Shown here: positions 1-5,043 of the stretch, one piece after another
How the letters are laid out: each line of letters opens with the position of its first letter
Numbering within the stretch: position 1 is the stretch's first letter
Assembly: GCA_023145655.1 (NCBI GenBank)
Contig: JAGLDI010000150.1
Coordinates: forward strand, 1 to 7,974
Origin: Desulfuromusa sp.
GTDB lineage: Bacteria > Desulfobacterota > Desulfuromonadia > Desulfuromonadales > Geopsychrobacteraceae
Direction: 5' to 3'
DNA: 7,974 nt
The notes under the pieces: generated by a model
Databases searched by the model: none
Seen by the model: the letters and a program-made list of their open reading frames with translations, nothing else
What the model was told of the DNA's origin: nothing
Position numbers and translations under genes: made by a program

Positions 1-329
1 AGAGCAGCCTTGGTTGCACCAGAACAGATGTGTCCAAGAACAACGTGGGCACCATCGGTGACCAACTTGGTCGCTGTGTTAGTCGCAATTTCCGGCTTAC
101 ACTGATCATCCTGGATCAGCAGTTCTACCTGCTTACCAAGAATACCACCATTAGCATTGATTTTTTTTACCACCAGTTGTGCAGCTTTCATGGCAGGAAT
201 ACCATAAGGAGCCAAGTCACCACTATGGGGACCTGCAACACCAAGCTTGATCGTATCTGCAGCAAACCCGGTCGCCGCCATGCTCAAAACAAGTGCTAAT
301 GTAGAAATCAAAATTGTCATTTTTTTCAT
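1..329 (-). CDS. livK: Branched-chain amino-acid ABC transporter, periplasmic binding protein (N-terminal part)
   Basis: This is a periplasmic receptor that delivers leucine-type amino acids to a LivHMGF-like importer. 109 residues are visible and the gene runs off the left edge. The start at 329 (MKKMTIL) is supported by AGGAGG at 337-342, seven bases upstream. Residues 1-24 form a signal peptide: a Lys-rich start, a hydrophobic core and a cleavage site near GFA-A-D. The mature part begins DTIKLGVAGPHSGDLAPYG, typical of the type I periplasmic binding fold. Cys77 (in DDQCKPE) and Cys102 (in GHICSGAT) match the disulfide pair of E. coli LivJ/LivK. If cleavage is before Asp25 they become mature residues 53 and 78, as I recall for the E. 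coli protein. The gene has its own promoter and is probably followed by permease and ATPase genes outside the window. Desulfuromonads often have several paralogues, so the exact ligand is uncertain. Confidence 0.9.
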   Translation of the reverse strand, partial: MKKMTILISTLALVLSMAATGFAADTIKLGVAGPHSGDLAPYGIPAMKAAQLVVKKINANGGILGKQVELLIQDDQCKPEIATNTATKLVTDGAHVVLGHICSGATKAA

Positions 330-390
330 CTGTGTTCCTCCTGATAATTTAAAGGTTGTAAAAAAAGAATAACAGTTTGTTGAACTGCCA

Positions 391-419
391 TGTATAAGTC
401 AAAGTACAAAAGTGGTCAA
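391..419 (-). promoter_or_regulatory. Sigma70-type promoter of the livK-like gene
   Basis: On the minus strand TTGACC (414-419) is followed after exactly 17 bases by TATACA (391-396), a close match to the sigma70 consensus. The start of transcription would be near 384, giving a leader of about 55 bases. A short inverted repeat, CAGTT-5-AACTG (373-387), overlaps the predicted start and could be an operator, but its arms are only 5 bp. Confidence 0.7.
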
Positions 420-514
420 GAATAATTCTCATAAATGAAGAAACTATCGATAATATTCACTATTCTAACTATTATTATCCATTTATGGTTGAAATTCACC
501 CAAGCAATTAACCA

Positions 515-1456
515 TTATCCATTGAATTGTTTTTTCATTTCATTAATCATGGTCTGAATATCAGACTGGCCCGCAACAAGGCGGGCAAGACTTCGGAGTT
601 CAGTGTAGAAATTCGCAATTGTTTCAGAATTCATATCAGCAGCAACCACGGTAAACGCCTTCTCAACTTGAGTAACCCCAAACTTGCCAATATGGTTACC
701 TGCAATCGTCTTAAAAACAGCTAAAGTGTGCTGCCGTTGCCGCTGCTGATTCTGTTCTTGCGAGCGCATAGCCGTTTCCTCATGTTTTTGCCGCTCCTCC
801 AGTAATAATTTACGGGTTCTTTGCCAGATTGGACCCAGATCAACGGAACCCATCAAATCAGCAAAAACAATTTCATCGGTGCTACGGATTTCTAATACAT
901 CTAGTTTAGCCCCCGGCAAGCAGGCCACAGAGGTTGAGACATCGGCCGTCGACTCAAGTTCAGTGTCGCCTTCATGAAAAAAACCAAGGGCATAACCCTG
1001 ATCATAAAAAATCAAAGCGGTCTGGTCGCCAGCGTAGATCCGCAGACAGACGGTAAGGCGTTCCTCCTTGATTCGGTCCAGTTGCCCGCGAACATCAAAA
1101 CTATTTAAATCCTGACCTTTTTGGAGATATCGACCATGCAAGAGGGCGTGAATTTCTAACACCAGATCCGGGGATAAACGATAGATGTTAAGGATTGCAC
1201 TCCCCATAATAGAAATTTCAAAAATTTTGGCAATAGCATCATAAGCAATTAAACGCTCTGATTTGTTCTTATCAATGAAGATCGAGCTGATCAATTGACC
1301 GTTCTGAAACAGAATGATCCCTGCACCTTGAAGGGTATCAAAGCGGAGGTAACCAGTAAAGGTCCCTACTCGTAACTTCTCCATTGCTTCGGGAAGATTA
1401 ATGCGAGCCGGATTAACTTTTTTCCTGACTGGAACACCACGGGGCAAAAAAATCAT
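515..1456 (-). CDS. Unassigned cytoplasmic protein with two PATAN/DUF4388-like segments and a helical C-terminus
   Basis: The product is 313 residues with no signal peptide or membrane segment. I chose the Met at 1456 because GGAG (1466-1469) lies nine bases before it; an upstream in-frame ATG at 1471 has no Shine-Dalgarno sequence. Two segments resemble each other. Residues 25-62 contain FTGYLRF..GAGIILFQNGQLISS. Residues 126-165 contain LTVCLRIY..TALIFYDQGYALGFF. The pattern of a beta-strand Leu-Arg pair, an Ile/Leu-Phe strand and then a Gly turn is reminiscent of PATAN/DUF4388 domains, found in signalling proteins of delta-proteobacteria. Residues 207-245 are charged and Gln-rich and probably form a coiled coil, and the remaining C-terminus looks alpha-helical. 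It lies 94 bases downstream of the ABC-F gene on the same strand and may be co-transcribed. The function is unknown and the domain assignment is a guess from pattern. Confidence 0.8.
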   Translation of the reverse strand: MIFLPRGVPVRKKVNPARINLPEAMEKLRVGTFTGYLRFDTLQGAGIILFQNGQLISSIFIDKNKSERLIAYDAIAKIFEISIMGSAILNIYRLSPDLVLEIHALLHGRYLQKGQDLNSFDVRGQLDRIKEERLTVCLRIYAGDQTALIFYDQGYALGFFHEGDTELESTADVSTSVACLPGAKLDVLEIRSTDEIVFADLMGSVDLGPIWQRTRKLLLEERQKHEETAMRSQEQNQQRQRQHTLAVFKTIAGNHIGKFGVTQVEKAFTVVAADMNSETIANFYTELRSLARLVAGQSDIQTMINEMKKQFNG

Positions 1457-1465
1457 TATCAAAAA

Positions 1466-1469
1466 CTCC
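1466..1469 (-). promoter_or_regulatory. Shine-Dalgarno sequence deciding the start at 1456
   Basis: GGAG on the minus strand is nine bases upstream of the ATG at 1454-1456. It overlaps the first codons of the longer reading frame that begins at 1471, which has no comparable site in front of it (the preceding bases read GATAAATAAG). This favours the 313-residue product over the 318-residue one. Confidence 0.6.
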
Positions 1470-1525
1470 ATCTTATTTATCTGCTACAGTATCGGTATTG
1501 CCCCATAAAATAGCTATTAAATTGA

Positions 1526-1541
1526 GGTGGATGAATCTACC
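1526..1541. repeat. Small near-palindrome between the ABC-F gene and the 515-1456 gene
   Basis: GGTGGAT and ATCTACC face each other across two bases, just after the ABC-F stop codon. No run of T follows on the minus strand, so it is a poor terminator. It could be a processing site or an operator for the downstream gene. Confidence 0.3.
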
Positions 1542-1550
1542 ACGCCAGCA

Positions 1551-3467
1551 TCAATTCTGTAAACTTTCCCAGTGCTGATAGAGATCATCTAAATTTTCTT
1601 TCAACTTAACATGATCGGTACTCACCTGTCGCCACAGGTCTTGATCCTGATAAACATCAGGGTCTGCCATCCGTTGTTCGAGGTATCCAAGTTTTTCTTC
1701 CTGTACTTCAATTTGACCCTCAACCCTGGATAACGTTTTTTGTAGTTTTTGTTCACGACGTTGCTGGTTTTTACGATTCGTATGTGCCTGAATTCGACTC
1801 TGCTTATCATCTGCAGAGACTTCTTCCGATAACTTTCCTTGCTGCTCAACCCGGTTAGGACTATGGCTCAAATCACCTAAAGTTTGTTTTTTACGCAAAA
1901 AATCGGCATAATTACCGGGATAGGATTCAATCTTTCCATCTCCAACTTCCACGATCCGGGTCACCAAAGAATCAACAAAATAGCGATCATGAGAGACAAA
2001 AACAATCGTCCCCTGATATTTTTTAAGCGAATCGAGCAAGATTTGCTTTGACTCCAGGTCAAGGTGGTTGGTCGGTTCGTCTAGCAACAGAAGATTAGCC
2101 GGTCGCAGCAATAATTTCGCCAGTGCCAGTCGATTACGCTCACCACCGGAAAGAACTTTGACCGACTTTTCAATATCATCACCGGAAAAAAGAAAAGCCC
2201 CAAGAATAGTACGTAACCGGGGAACCATTGCCACCGGAGAATCAGCCATTATCTCAGCATAGACAGCGTGGGCAGGATTTAATTCAGCTGCCTGATTCTG
2301 GGCAAAATAGGCTTGCAGCAAATTATGACCTGCCACTCTTTCACCTACCACCGGAGTCTCAACTCCGGCAAGAAGACGCATCAATGTCGACTTGCCGGCT
2401 CCGTTTGGTCCGACCAAAGCGACCCGTTCTCCCTGCTCCACCTGAAAATCAACATGTTGTAATACTTTGAGATCCCCATAATGCTGGGAAGCACCTTTTA
2501 AACTTATTGCGATGCGCCCCCCTTTGGGTGGAGAAGGAAAAGTAAAAGCAATTTTTTTCCGTTGCGGAGGTAAAGCTATCCGCACAATTTTTTCCAGCTG
2601 CTTAACCCGGCTCTGCACCTGTGAGGCCTTATTGGCCTGATAGCGAAACCGGCTGATGAACCCTTCAATTCGGCTGATCTCTTCGTCCTGCTGCTGCTTA
2701 GCAGCTTTCAGAGCTGCAATTCTTTCATCCCTCGAACAAATATAGCGGCTGTAATTGCCGGGATAGCTGGTCAAATCACCATTCCAGATTTCAACGATCC
2801 GTGAAACAACTTTATCAAGAAAAAATCGATCATGAGAAACCAGCACAATGGCATAAGGATAGTTCAGAAGATAATCTTCCAGCCAATCACGAGCAGGCAA
2901 ATCCAAATGGTTAGTTGGTTCATCCAACAGTAGTAAATTAGGTCTTTGTAACAGCAACTTTGCCAGGGCAATTCGCATTTGCCATCCACCGGAAAAAGTT
3001 TCACAAGGCTTGTCAAAATCAGCAGTGCTGAAGCCAAGACCATGGAGAACCCGCCCCACTTCGGACTCCATCTGGTAACCACCACGCTGTTCGAACAGAT
3101 GTTGCAACTCGGCATAGCGCTCCAATGCAGGATCATCCATTGCCGCAGCAATATTATTTTCCAGTTGTCGCAACTCTGATTCTATTTGTTGTAAATCAGC
3201 CAGAGCACTCTGGGTTTCTGCAAACAGGGAACGACCACGATGGACCAAACCATCCTGCGGCAGATAACCAAAAGTTGTCCCCTTGGCAATCTGCAGAGTT
3301 CCTCCGTCACTTTCAACTAAGCCTGCTAAAAGCTTGAGGAGCGTCGATTTACCCGCACCATTTTCACCGCAAAGACCAATCCGGTCAGTCGGACGAATGT
3401 GCCAATCAATTGCAGAAAAAATTCTTCTGTCGGCAAAAAATTTATCAATTTTTTTGAGCTGTATCAT
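1551..3467 (-). CDS. ABC-F family ATPase, YheS/Uup-like ribosome-associated factor
   Basis: This is a soluble protein of 638 residues with two ATPase domains and no membrane segment. Members of the family bind the ribosomal E site and act on stalled or slowed translation; some give antibiotic resistance. The first domain has Walker A GENGAGKST (34-42), a Q-loop at Gln71, signature SGGWQ (159-163), Walker B LLLLDEP followed by TNHLD (178-189) and switch His212. The second has Walker A GPNGAGKST (353-361), Gln390, signature LSGGE (439-443), Walker B LLLLDEPTNHLD (459-470) and His493. Residues 240-300 form the charged helical linker that contacts P-site tRNA in this family. A C-terminal extension (about 540-638) contains a coiled coil with an NRKNQQRREQKL motif much like the one in E. 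coli YheS, and the length is close to YheS. The start at 3467 has only a weak GAGA site at 3476-3479. Both ATP sites look intact. I infer a housekeeping translation factor rather than a resistance determinant, since nothing in the context suggests resistance. Confidence 0.93.
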   Translation of the reverse strand: MIQLKKIDKFFADRRIFSAIDWHIRPTDRIGLCGENGAGKSTLLKLLAGLVESDGGTLQIAKGTTFGYLPQDGLVHRGRSLFAETQSALADLQQIESELRQLENNIAAAMDDPALERYAELQHLFEQRGGYQMESEVGRVLHGLGFSTADFDKPCETFSGGWQMRIALAKLLLQRPNLLLLDEPTNHLDLPARDWLEDYLLNYPYAIVLVSHDRFFLDKVVSRIVEIWNGDLTSYPGNYSRYICSRDERIAALKAAKQQQDEEISRIEGFISRFRYQANKASQVQSRVKQLEKIVRIALPPQRKKIAFTFPSPPKGGRIAISLKGASQHYGDLKVLQHVDFQVEQGERVALVGPNGAGKSTLMRLLAGVETPVVGERVAGHNLLQAYFAQNQAAELNPAHAVYAEIMADSPVAMVPRLRTILGAFLFSGDDIEKSVKVLSGGERNRLALAKLLLRPANLLLLDEPTNHLDLESKQILLDSLKKYQGTIVFVSHDRYFVDSLVTRIVEVGDGKIESYPGNYADFLRKKQTLGDLSHSPNRVEQQGKLSEEVSADDKQSRIQAHTNRKNQQRREQKLQKTLSRVEGQIEVQEEKLGYLEQRMADPDVYQDQDLWRQVSTDHVKLKENLDDLYQHWESLQN

Positions 3468-3495
3468 TCTGATTGTCTCGCAAATGAGTGTCTTG

Positions 3496-3642
3496 TCAGG
3501 TGTGAACGGTTGGTAAATTGCACTGGAATTTTGCGTACCAACAAGGCGTGACGTTCACTGCATAGGCAGAGCTATACAGGGGGAGCTACAACGCAGTTGA
3601 CGGGCAAAAGAACAAGCAAGATCGACAGTTCATGCGGAACAT
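3496..3642 (-). repeat. Structured element in the ABC-F leader, possibly a decayed dispersed repeat
   Basis: This is the main content of the 320-base gap 3468-3787. On the minus strand GTGAACG (3552-3558) can pair with CGTTCAC (3502-3508), and GTTGGTA (3536-3542) with TACCAAC (3509-3515). The arms are contiguous on one side and separated by nine bases on the other, so they nest into one 14-bp hairpin with a 20-base loop. The same segment holds a reading frame starting ATG at 3642, stopped by TAG at 3586-3588 and then open again to TGA at 3496-3498. The first part reads MFRMNCRSCLFFCPSTAL and the last part ends WYAKFQCNLPTVHT. There is no Shine-Dalgarno sequence before either Met. I suspect a repeat family present elsewhere in the genome, but this cannot be shown from one copy. 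Confidence 0.4.
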
Positions 3643-3673
3643 AACACTAACCAATTTCTATCCAGAAGCTGGT

Positions 3674-3701
3674 CTTATAGCACAAACGGCGCAACAACCA
3701 A
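3674..3701 (-). promoter_or_regulatory. Possible promoter of the ABC-F gene (extended -10)
   Basis: On the minus strand TATAAG (3674-3679) is preceded by TGC, giving an extended -10 box, and by a poor -35 box TTGGTT (3696-3701) at a spacing of 16. It lies just after the upstream gene's terminator. Transcription from about 3667 would give a leader of roughly 200 bases that contains the hairpin at 3502-3558. Confidence 0.4.
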
Positions 3702-3711
3702 AAGAACCGAT

Positions 3712-3744
3712 AAAAAAAGAGACCCCATTTAAACTTAAATAGAG
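3712..3744 (-). terminator. Rho-independent terminator of the kinase-like gene
   Basis: On the minus strand CTCTATTTA (3736-3744) pairs with TAAATGGGG (3723-3731), using two G-U pairs, around a four-base loop. Downstream come TCTC and seven T (3712-3718). The hairpin starts about 44 bases after the stop codon at 3788. Its base half is held by C-G and G-U pairs only, so efficiency is hard to judge, but the T-run is convincing. Confidence 0.6.
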
Positions 3745-3787
3745 CCCCTTAAAAATTAAACAAATTATTTAAAAACGCTTTGCCATA

Positions 3788-4486
3788 TTACTGACTTGTA
3801 TATCTGATCAAATATTCTTCAGCTAACTCAGCAATTTTCACAACATTCAGATGAGCATTATTAATAACCAAGTGGTAAAGAACCGGATCAGCAATAATTT
3901 TATCGGCAAAACGACGGATAAAATCATCGCGCTGACGCTGGTGCAAAGCAATAAATTCTATAGCAGCTTTTTCAGTCAGGCTATGACTCTTTATAATCTT
4001 GTTAATCCGAAATTCAGGGGTCGCGACTAATCTCAAATTGATACAGTTTGGCAGGTCCTGAACGGCAAAAACACTTCCCCGACCAATCAGAACACAATTT
4101 CCCCGGCGGGCAAAACTTCGTATAACCGAACGCATATGGGTAAAGATTTCTGTTTCCTCTGCCCTGCTGCTATCCAGAAACATCGAGAAGATGGCTTTAA
4201 GTGAGGATGGTGTGTCTTGAGATTTTTCAATCTGCGCAACAGTATATCCTGAAAGTTCAGAGACCCGGTCAATAATCTGTCGGCCAACAATAATCCAGGG
4301 TTCTCCTGCAACCCGGGCATTCAACCGCTTGATCAACGCTTCAGCCAAGGGATAAGCCTGGCAGCCAAATTCCCTGGAGATCGTAAAGCATGGAGAGGGT
4401 TTCCCTGATTCAACAACTTGTTGCATCCGATGCCATGCCTGTAATTTTTGTTCCTGCTGTGGTGACCATAAATTATTAAGTGCCAT
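3788..4486 (-). CDS. Cytidylate kinase-like P-loop protein (Cytidylate_kin2 type)
   Basis: The product is a cytoplasmic protein of 232 residues. I chose the Met at 4486 because GGGAGG (4492-4497) lies five bases upstream; the frame continues open to an ATG at 4582, but those 32 residues look unlike the family. The N-terminus has TISREFGCQAYPLAEAL (35-51). This corresponds to the family motif ISREFGSGGREIA, in which the P-loop glycines bind phosphate; here the Gly-Gly-Arg is replaced by Gln-Ala-Tyr-Pro. Residues 131-138 (CVLIGRGS) are a typical family motif. The lid region has many Arg and Lys (184-196), followed by ADPVLYHLVINN (199-210), the usual end of the fold. Family members are assumed to be nucleoside-monophosphate kinases, but the substrate of this branch is generally not known to me. 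The altered loop may mean a different substrate or loss of activity. The gene stands alone, with its own promoter and terminator. Confidence 0.82.
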   Translation of the reverse strand: MALNNLWSPQQEQKLQAWHRMQQVVESGKPSPCFTISREFGCQAYPLAEALIKRLNARVAGEPWIIVGRQIIDRVSELSGYTVAQIEKSQDTPSSLKAIFSMFLDSSRAEETEIFTHMRSVIRSFARRGNCVLIGRGSVFAVQDLPNCINLRLVATPEFRINKIIKSHSLTEKAAIEFIALHQRQRDDFIRRFADKIIADPVLYHLVINNAHLNVVKIAELAEEYLIRYTSQ

Positions 4487-4491
4487 AACTG

Positions 4492-4497
4492 CCTCCC
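4492..4497 (-). promoter_or_regulatory. Shine-Dalgarno sequence deciding the start at 4486
   Basis: GGGAGG on the minus strand sits five bases before the ATG at 4484-4486. It is the strongest ribosome-binding sequence in the neighbourhood and makes the longer start at 4582 unlikely. Confidence 0.75.
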
Positions 4498-4545
4498 TTC
4501 TTCCCAGTTCTGGAAATGAGCTGCTACATAAATCCTGCTGACTAA

Positions 4546-4551
4546 AGTATA
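4546..4551 (-). promoter_or_regulatory. Possible -10 box for the kinase-like gene
   Basis: TATACT on the minus strand is a good -10 box and would start transcription near 4539, about 53 bases before the start codon. The -35 region is poor: TTCGAA at about 16 bases is the best candidate. Confidence 0.35.
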
Positions 4552-4597
4552 ACTGATAAACAACAAATTCGAAGCATTCCACGCAATTTTTCTTCTA

Positions 4598-4740
4598 TCA
4601 GGGTGTTGAAAAACGTTTTCGAGGCCGCGAGTGCAATGCGAAAATTGTCAAAAAATCGCAATTTACACCTGATGAATGAGCATTTTGAGAAAATTTCCAA
4701 CACAGCAATCATCAATGCAGATAGCTTTTCAACACCCTGC
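4598..4740. mobile_element. MITE-like element with 14-bp terminal inverted repeats, flanked by TA
   Basis: CAGGGTGTTGAAAA (4599-4612) and its exact reverse complement (4726-4739) bound a segment with no coding capacity. If one base is added at each end, the 143-bp unit is flanked by TA on both sides (4596-4597 and 4741-4742); the flanks also agree as CTA with a slightly different boundary. TA duplication is typical of IS630/Tc1/mariner transposases, so this may be a non-autonomous relative mobilised in trans. Inside there are smaller inverted repeats, AAATTG/CAATTT (4642-4647, 4659-4664) and ATTTT/AAAAT. It lies between divergently transcribed genes, upstream of both. Confidence 0.65.
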
Positions 4741-4809
4741 TAAACCGAGATTCAACAAAAACTATTCAGCTTTATATTTGTATTAACAATATCGCTATTT
4801 AATTTTATC

Positions 4810-4818
4810 TGTTATAGT
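4810..4818 (+). promoter_or_regulatory. Probable rne promoter (extended -10)
   Basis: TGTTATAGT is an extended -10 box (TG, one base, TATAGT) in an AT-rich stretch; there is no convincing -35 box, as is usual for this class. Transcription would begin near 4825 and give a leader of about 218 bases. A weaker alternative is TTCAAC (4751-4756) with TATATT (4773-4778), spacing 16, right next to the MITE. Confidence 0.45.
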
Positions 4819-4843
4819 CAGAGATTATTAATGATTATTTTGC

Positions 4844-4868
4844 GTCTCCGCTTCAGCTGCGTTGAGAC
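4844..4868 (+). promoter_or_regulatory. rne leader hairpin 1
   Basis: GTCTC pairs with GAGAC and, inside, CGC with GCG, around a seven-base loop and a two-base bulge. It would be near the 5' end of the transcript. Bases 4846-4854 (CTCCGCTTC) are also perfectly complementary to 4971-4979 in hairpin 2, so the two structures could exclude each other. Confidence 0.45.
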
Positions 4869-4917
4869 TAGAAAATAAATAGATTAAAAAATTCAGGCGG
4901 TCATTCCAGAGGGGATT

Positions 4918-4941
4918 ATGACTGCTATCACACCCAATTAG
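4918..4941 (+). CDS. Short upstream ORF 1 in the rne leader (MTAITPN)
   Basis: This is a seven-codon frame ending in TAG. A strong purine-rich site, AGAGGGG (4908-4914), lies at normal distance before the ATG. The site can pair with AATCCTTT (4950-4957), allowing two G-U pairs, so its access could be controlled. It is in the rne frame but is closed by its own stop. The peptide is not recognised. I consider it a leader-peptide candidate, not an established gene. Confidence 0.35.
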   Translation: MTAITPN

Positions 4942-4959
4942 ACCGGATAAATCCTTTGT

Positions 4960-4985
4960 AGACCCCGCTTGAAGCGGAGCGGTCT
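4960..4985 (+). promoter_or_regulatory. rne leader hairpin 2
   Basis: AGACC pairs with GGTCT and, nested, CCGCT with AGCGG around a TGA loop, with a three-base bulge (AGC) on the 3' side. It is GC-rich and strong, and sits between the two upstream ORFs. There is no T-run after it, so it is not an intrinsic terminator. RNase E leaders in enterobacteria contain hairpins through which the enzyme controls its own mRNA, and a similar role is possible here. Confidence 0.55.
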
Positions 4986-5005
4986 CTGAAAAAAAGGGTG
5001 CCGGA

Positions 5006-5041
5006 ATGAGCCGCAAAATAGTGCGGACAGAAAGGTTTTAA
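5006..5041 (+). CDS. Short upstream ORF 2 abutting rne (MSRKIVRTERF)
   Basis: This is an eleven-codon frame with a better ribosome-binding sequence than rne itself: AAGGG (4994-4998), seven bases before the ATG. Its TAA (5039-5041) ends two bases before the rne start, and the rne Shine-Dalgarno sequence lies inside its last codons. Ribosomes finishing it could re-start at rne, or could mask the rne site. A small hairpin, CCGCA/TGCGG (5011-5026), lies within it. The peptide is basic and not recognised. It is a candidate for translational coupling. Confidence 0.4.
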   Translation: MSRKIVRTERF

Positions 5042-5043
5042 AA

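Noticed and set aside
30..299. An 89-residue plus-strand frame at the left end
   Set aside because: It is antisense to the signal peptide and mature start of the livK-like gene, which has clear family motifs.
485..515. Stem ATGGTT/AACCAT as a terminator of the 515-1456 gene
   Set aside because: Only six pairs, a 19-base loop and no T-run on the minus strand.
3586..3588. TAG read through as pyrrolysine or by suppression in the ABC-F leader frame
   Set aside because: There is no ribosome-binding site for the frame and nothing in the window supports amber decoding; decay of a repeat is simpler.
4487..4582. Extension of the kinase-like protein by 32 residues to an upstream ATG
   Set aside because: The strong Shine-Dalgarno sequence at 4492-4497 lies inside the extension and serves the later ATG; the extra residues do not look like the family.
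4828..5016. A 62-residue minus-strand frame in the rne leader
   Set aside because: It has no Shine-Dalgarno sequence or family resemblance and lies opposite the structured leader.
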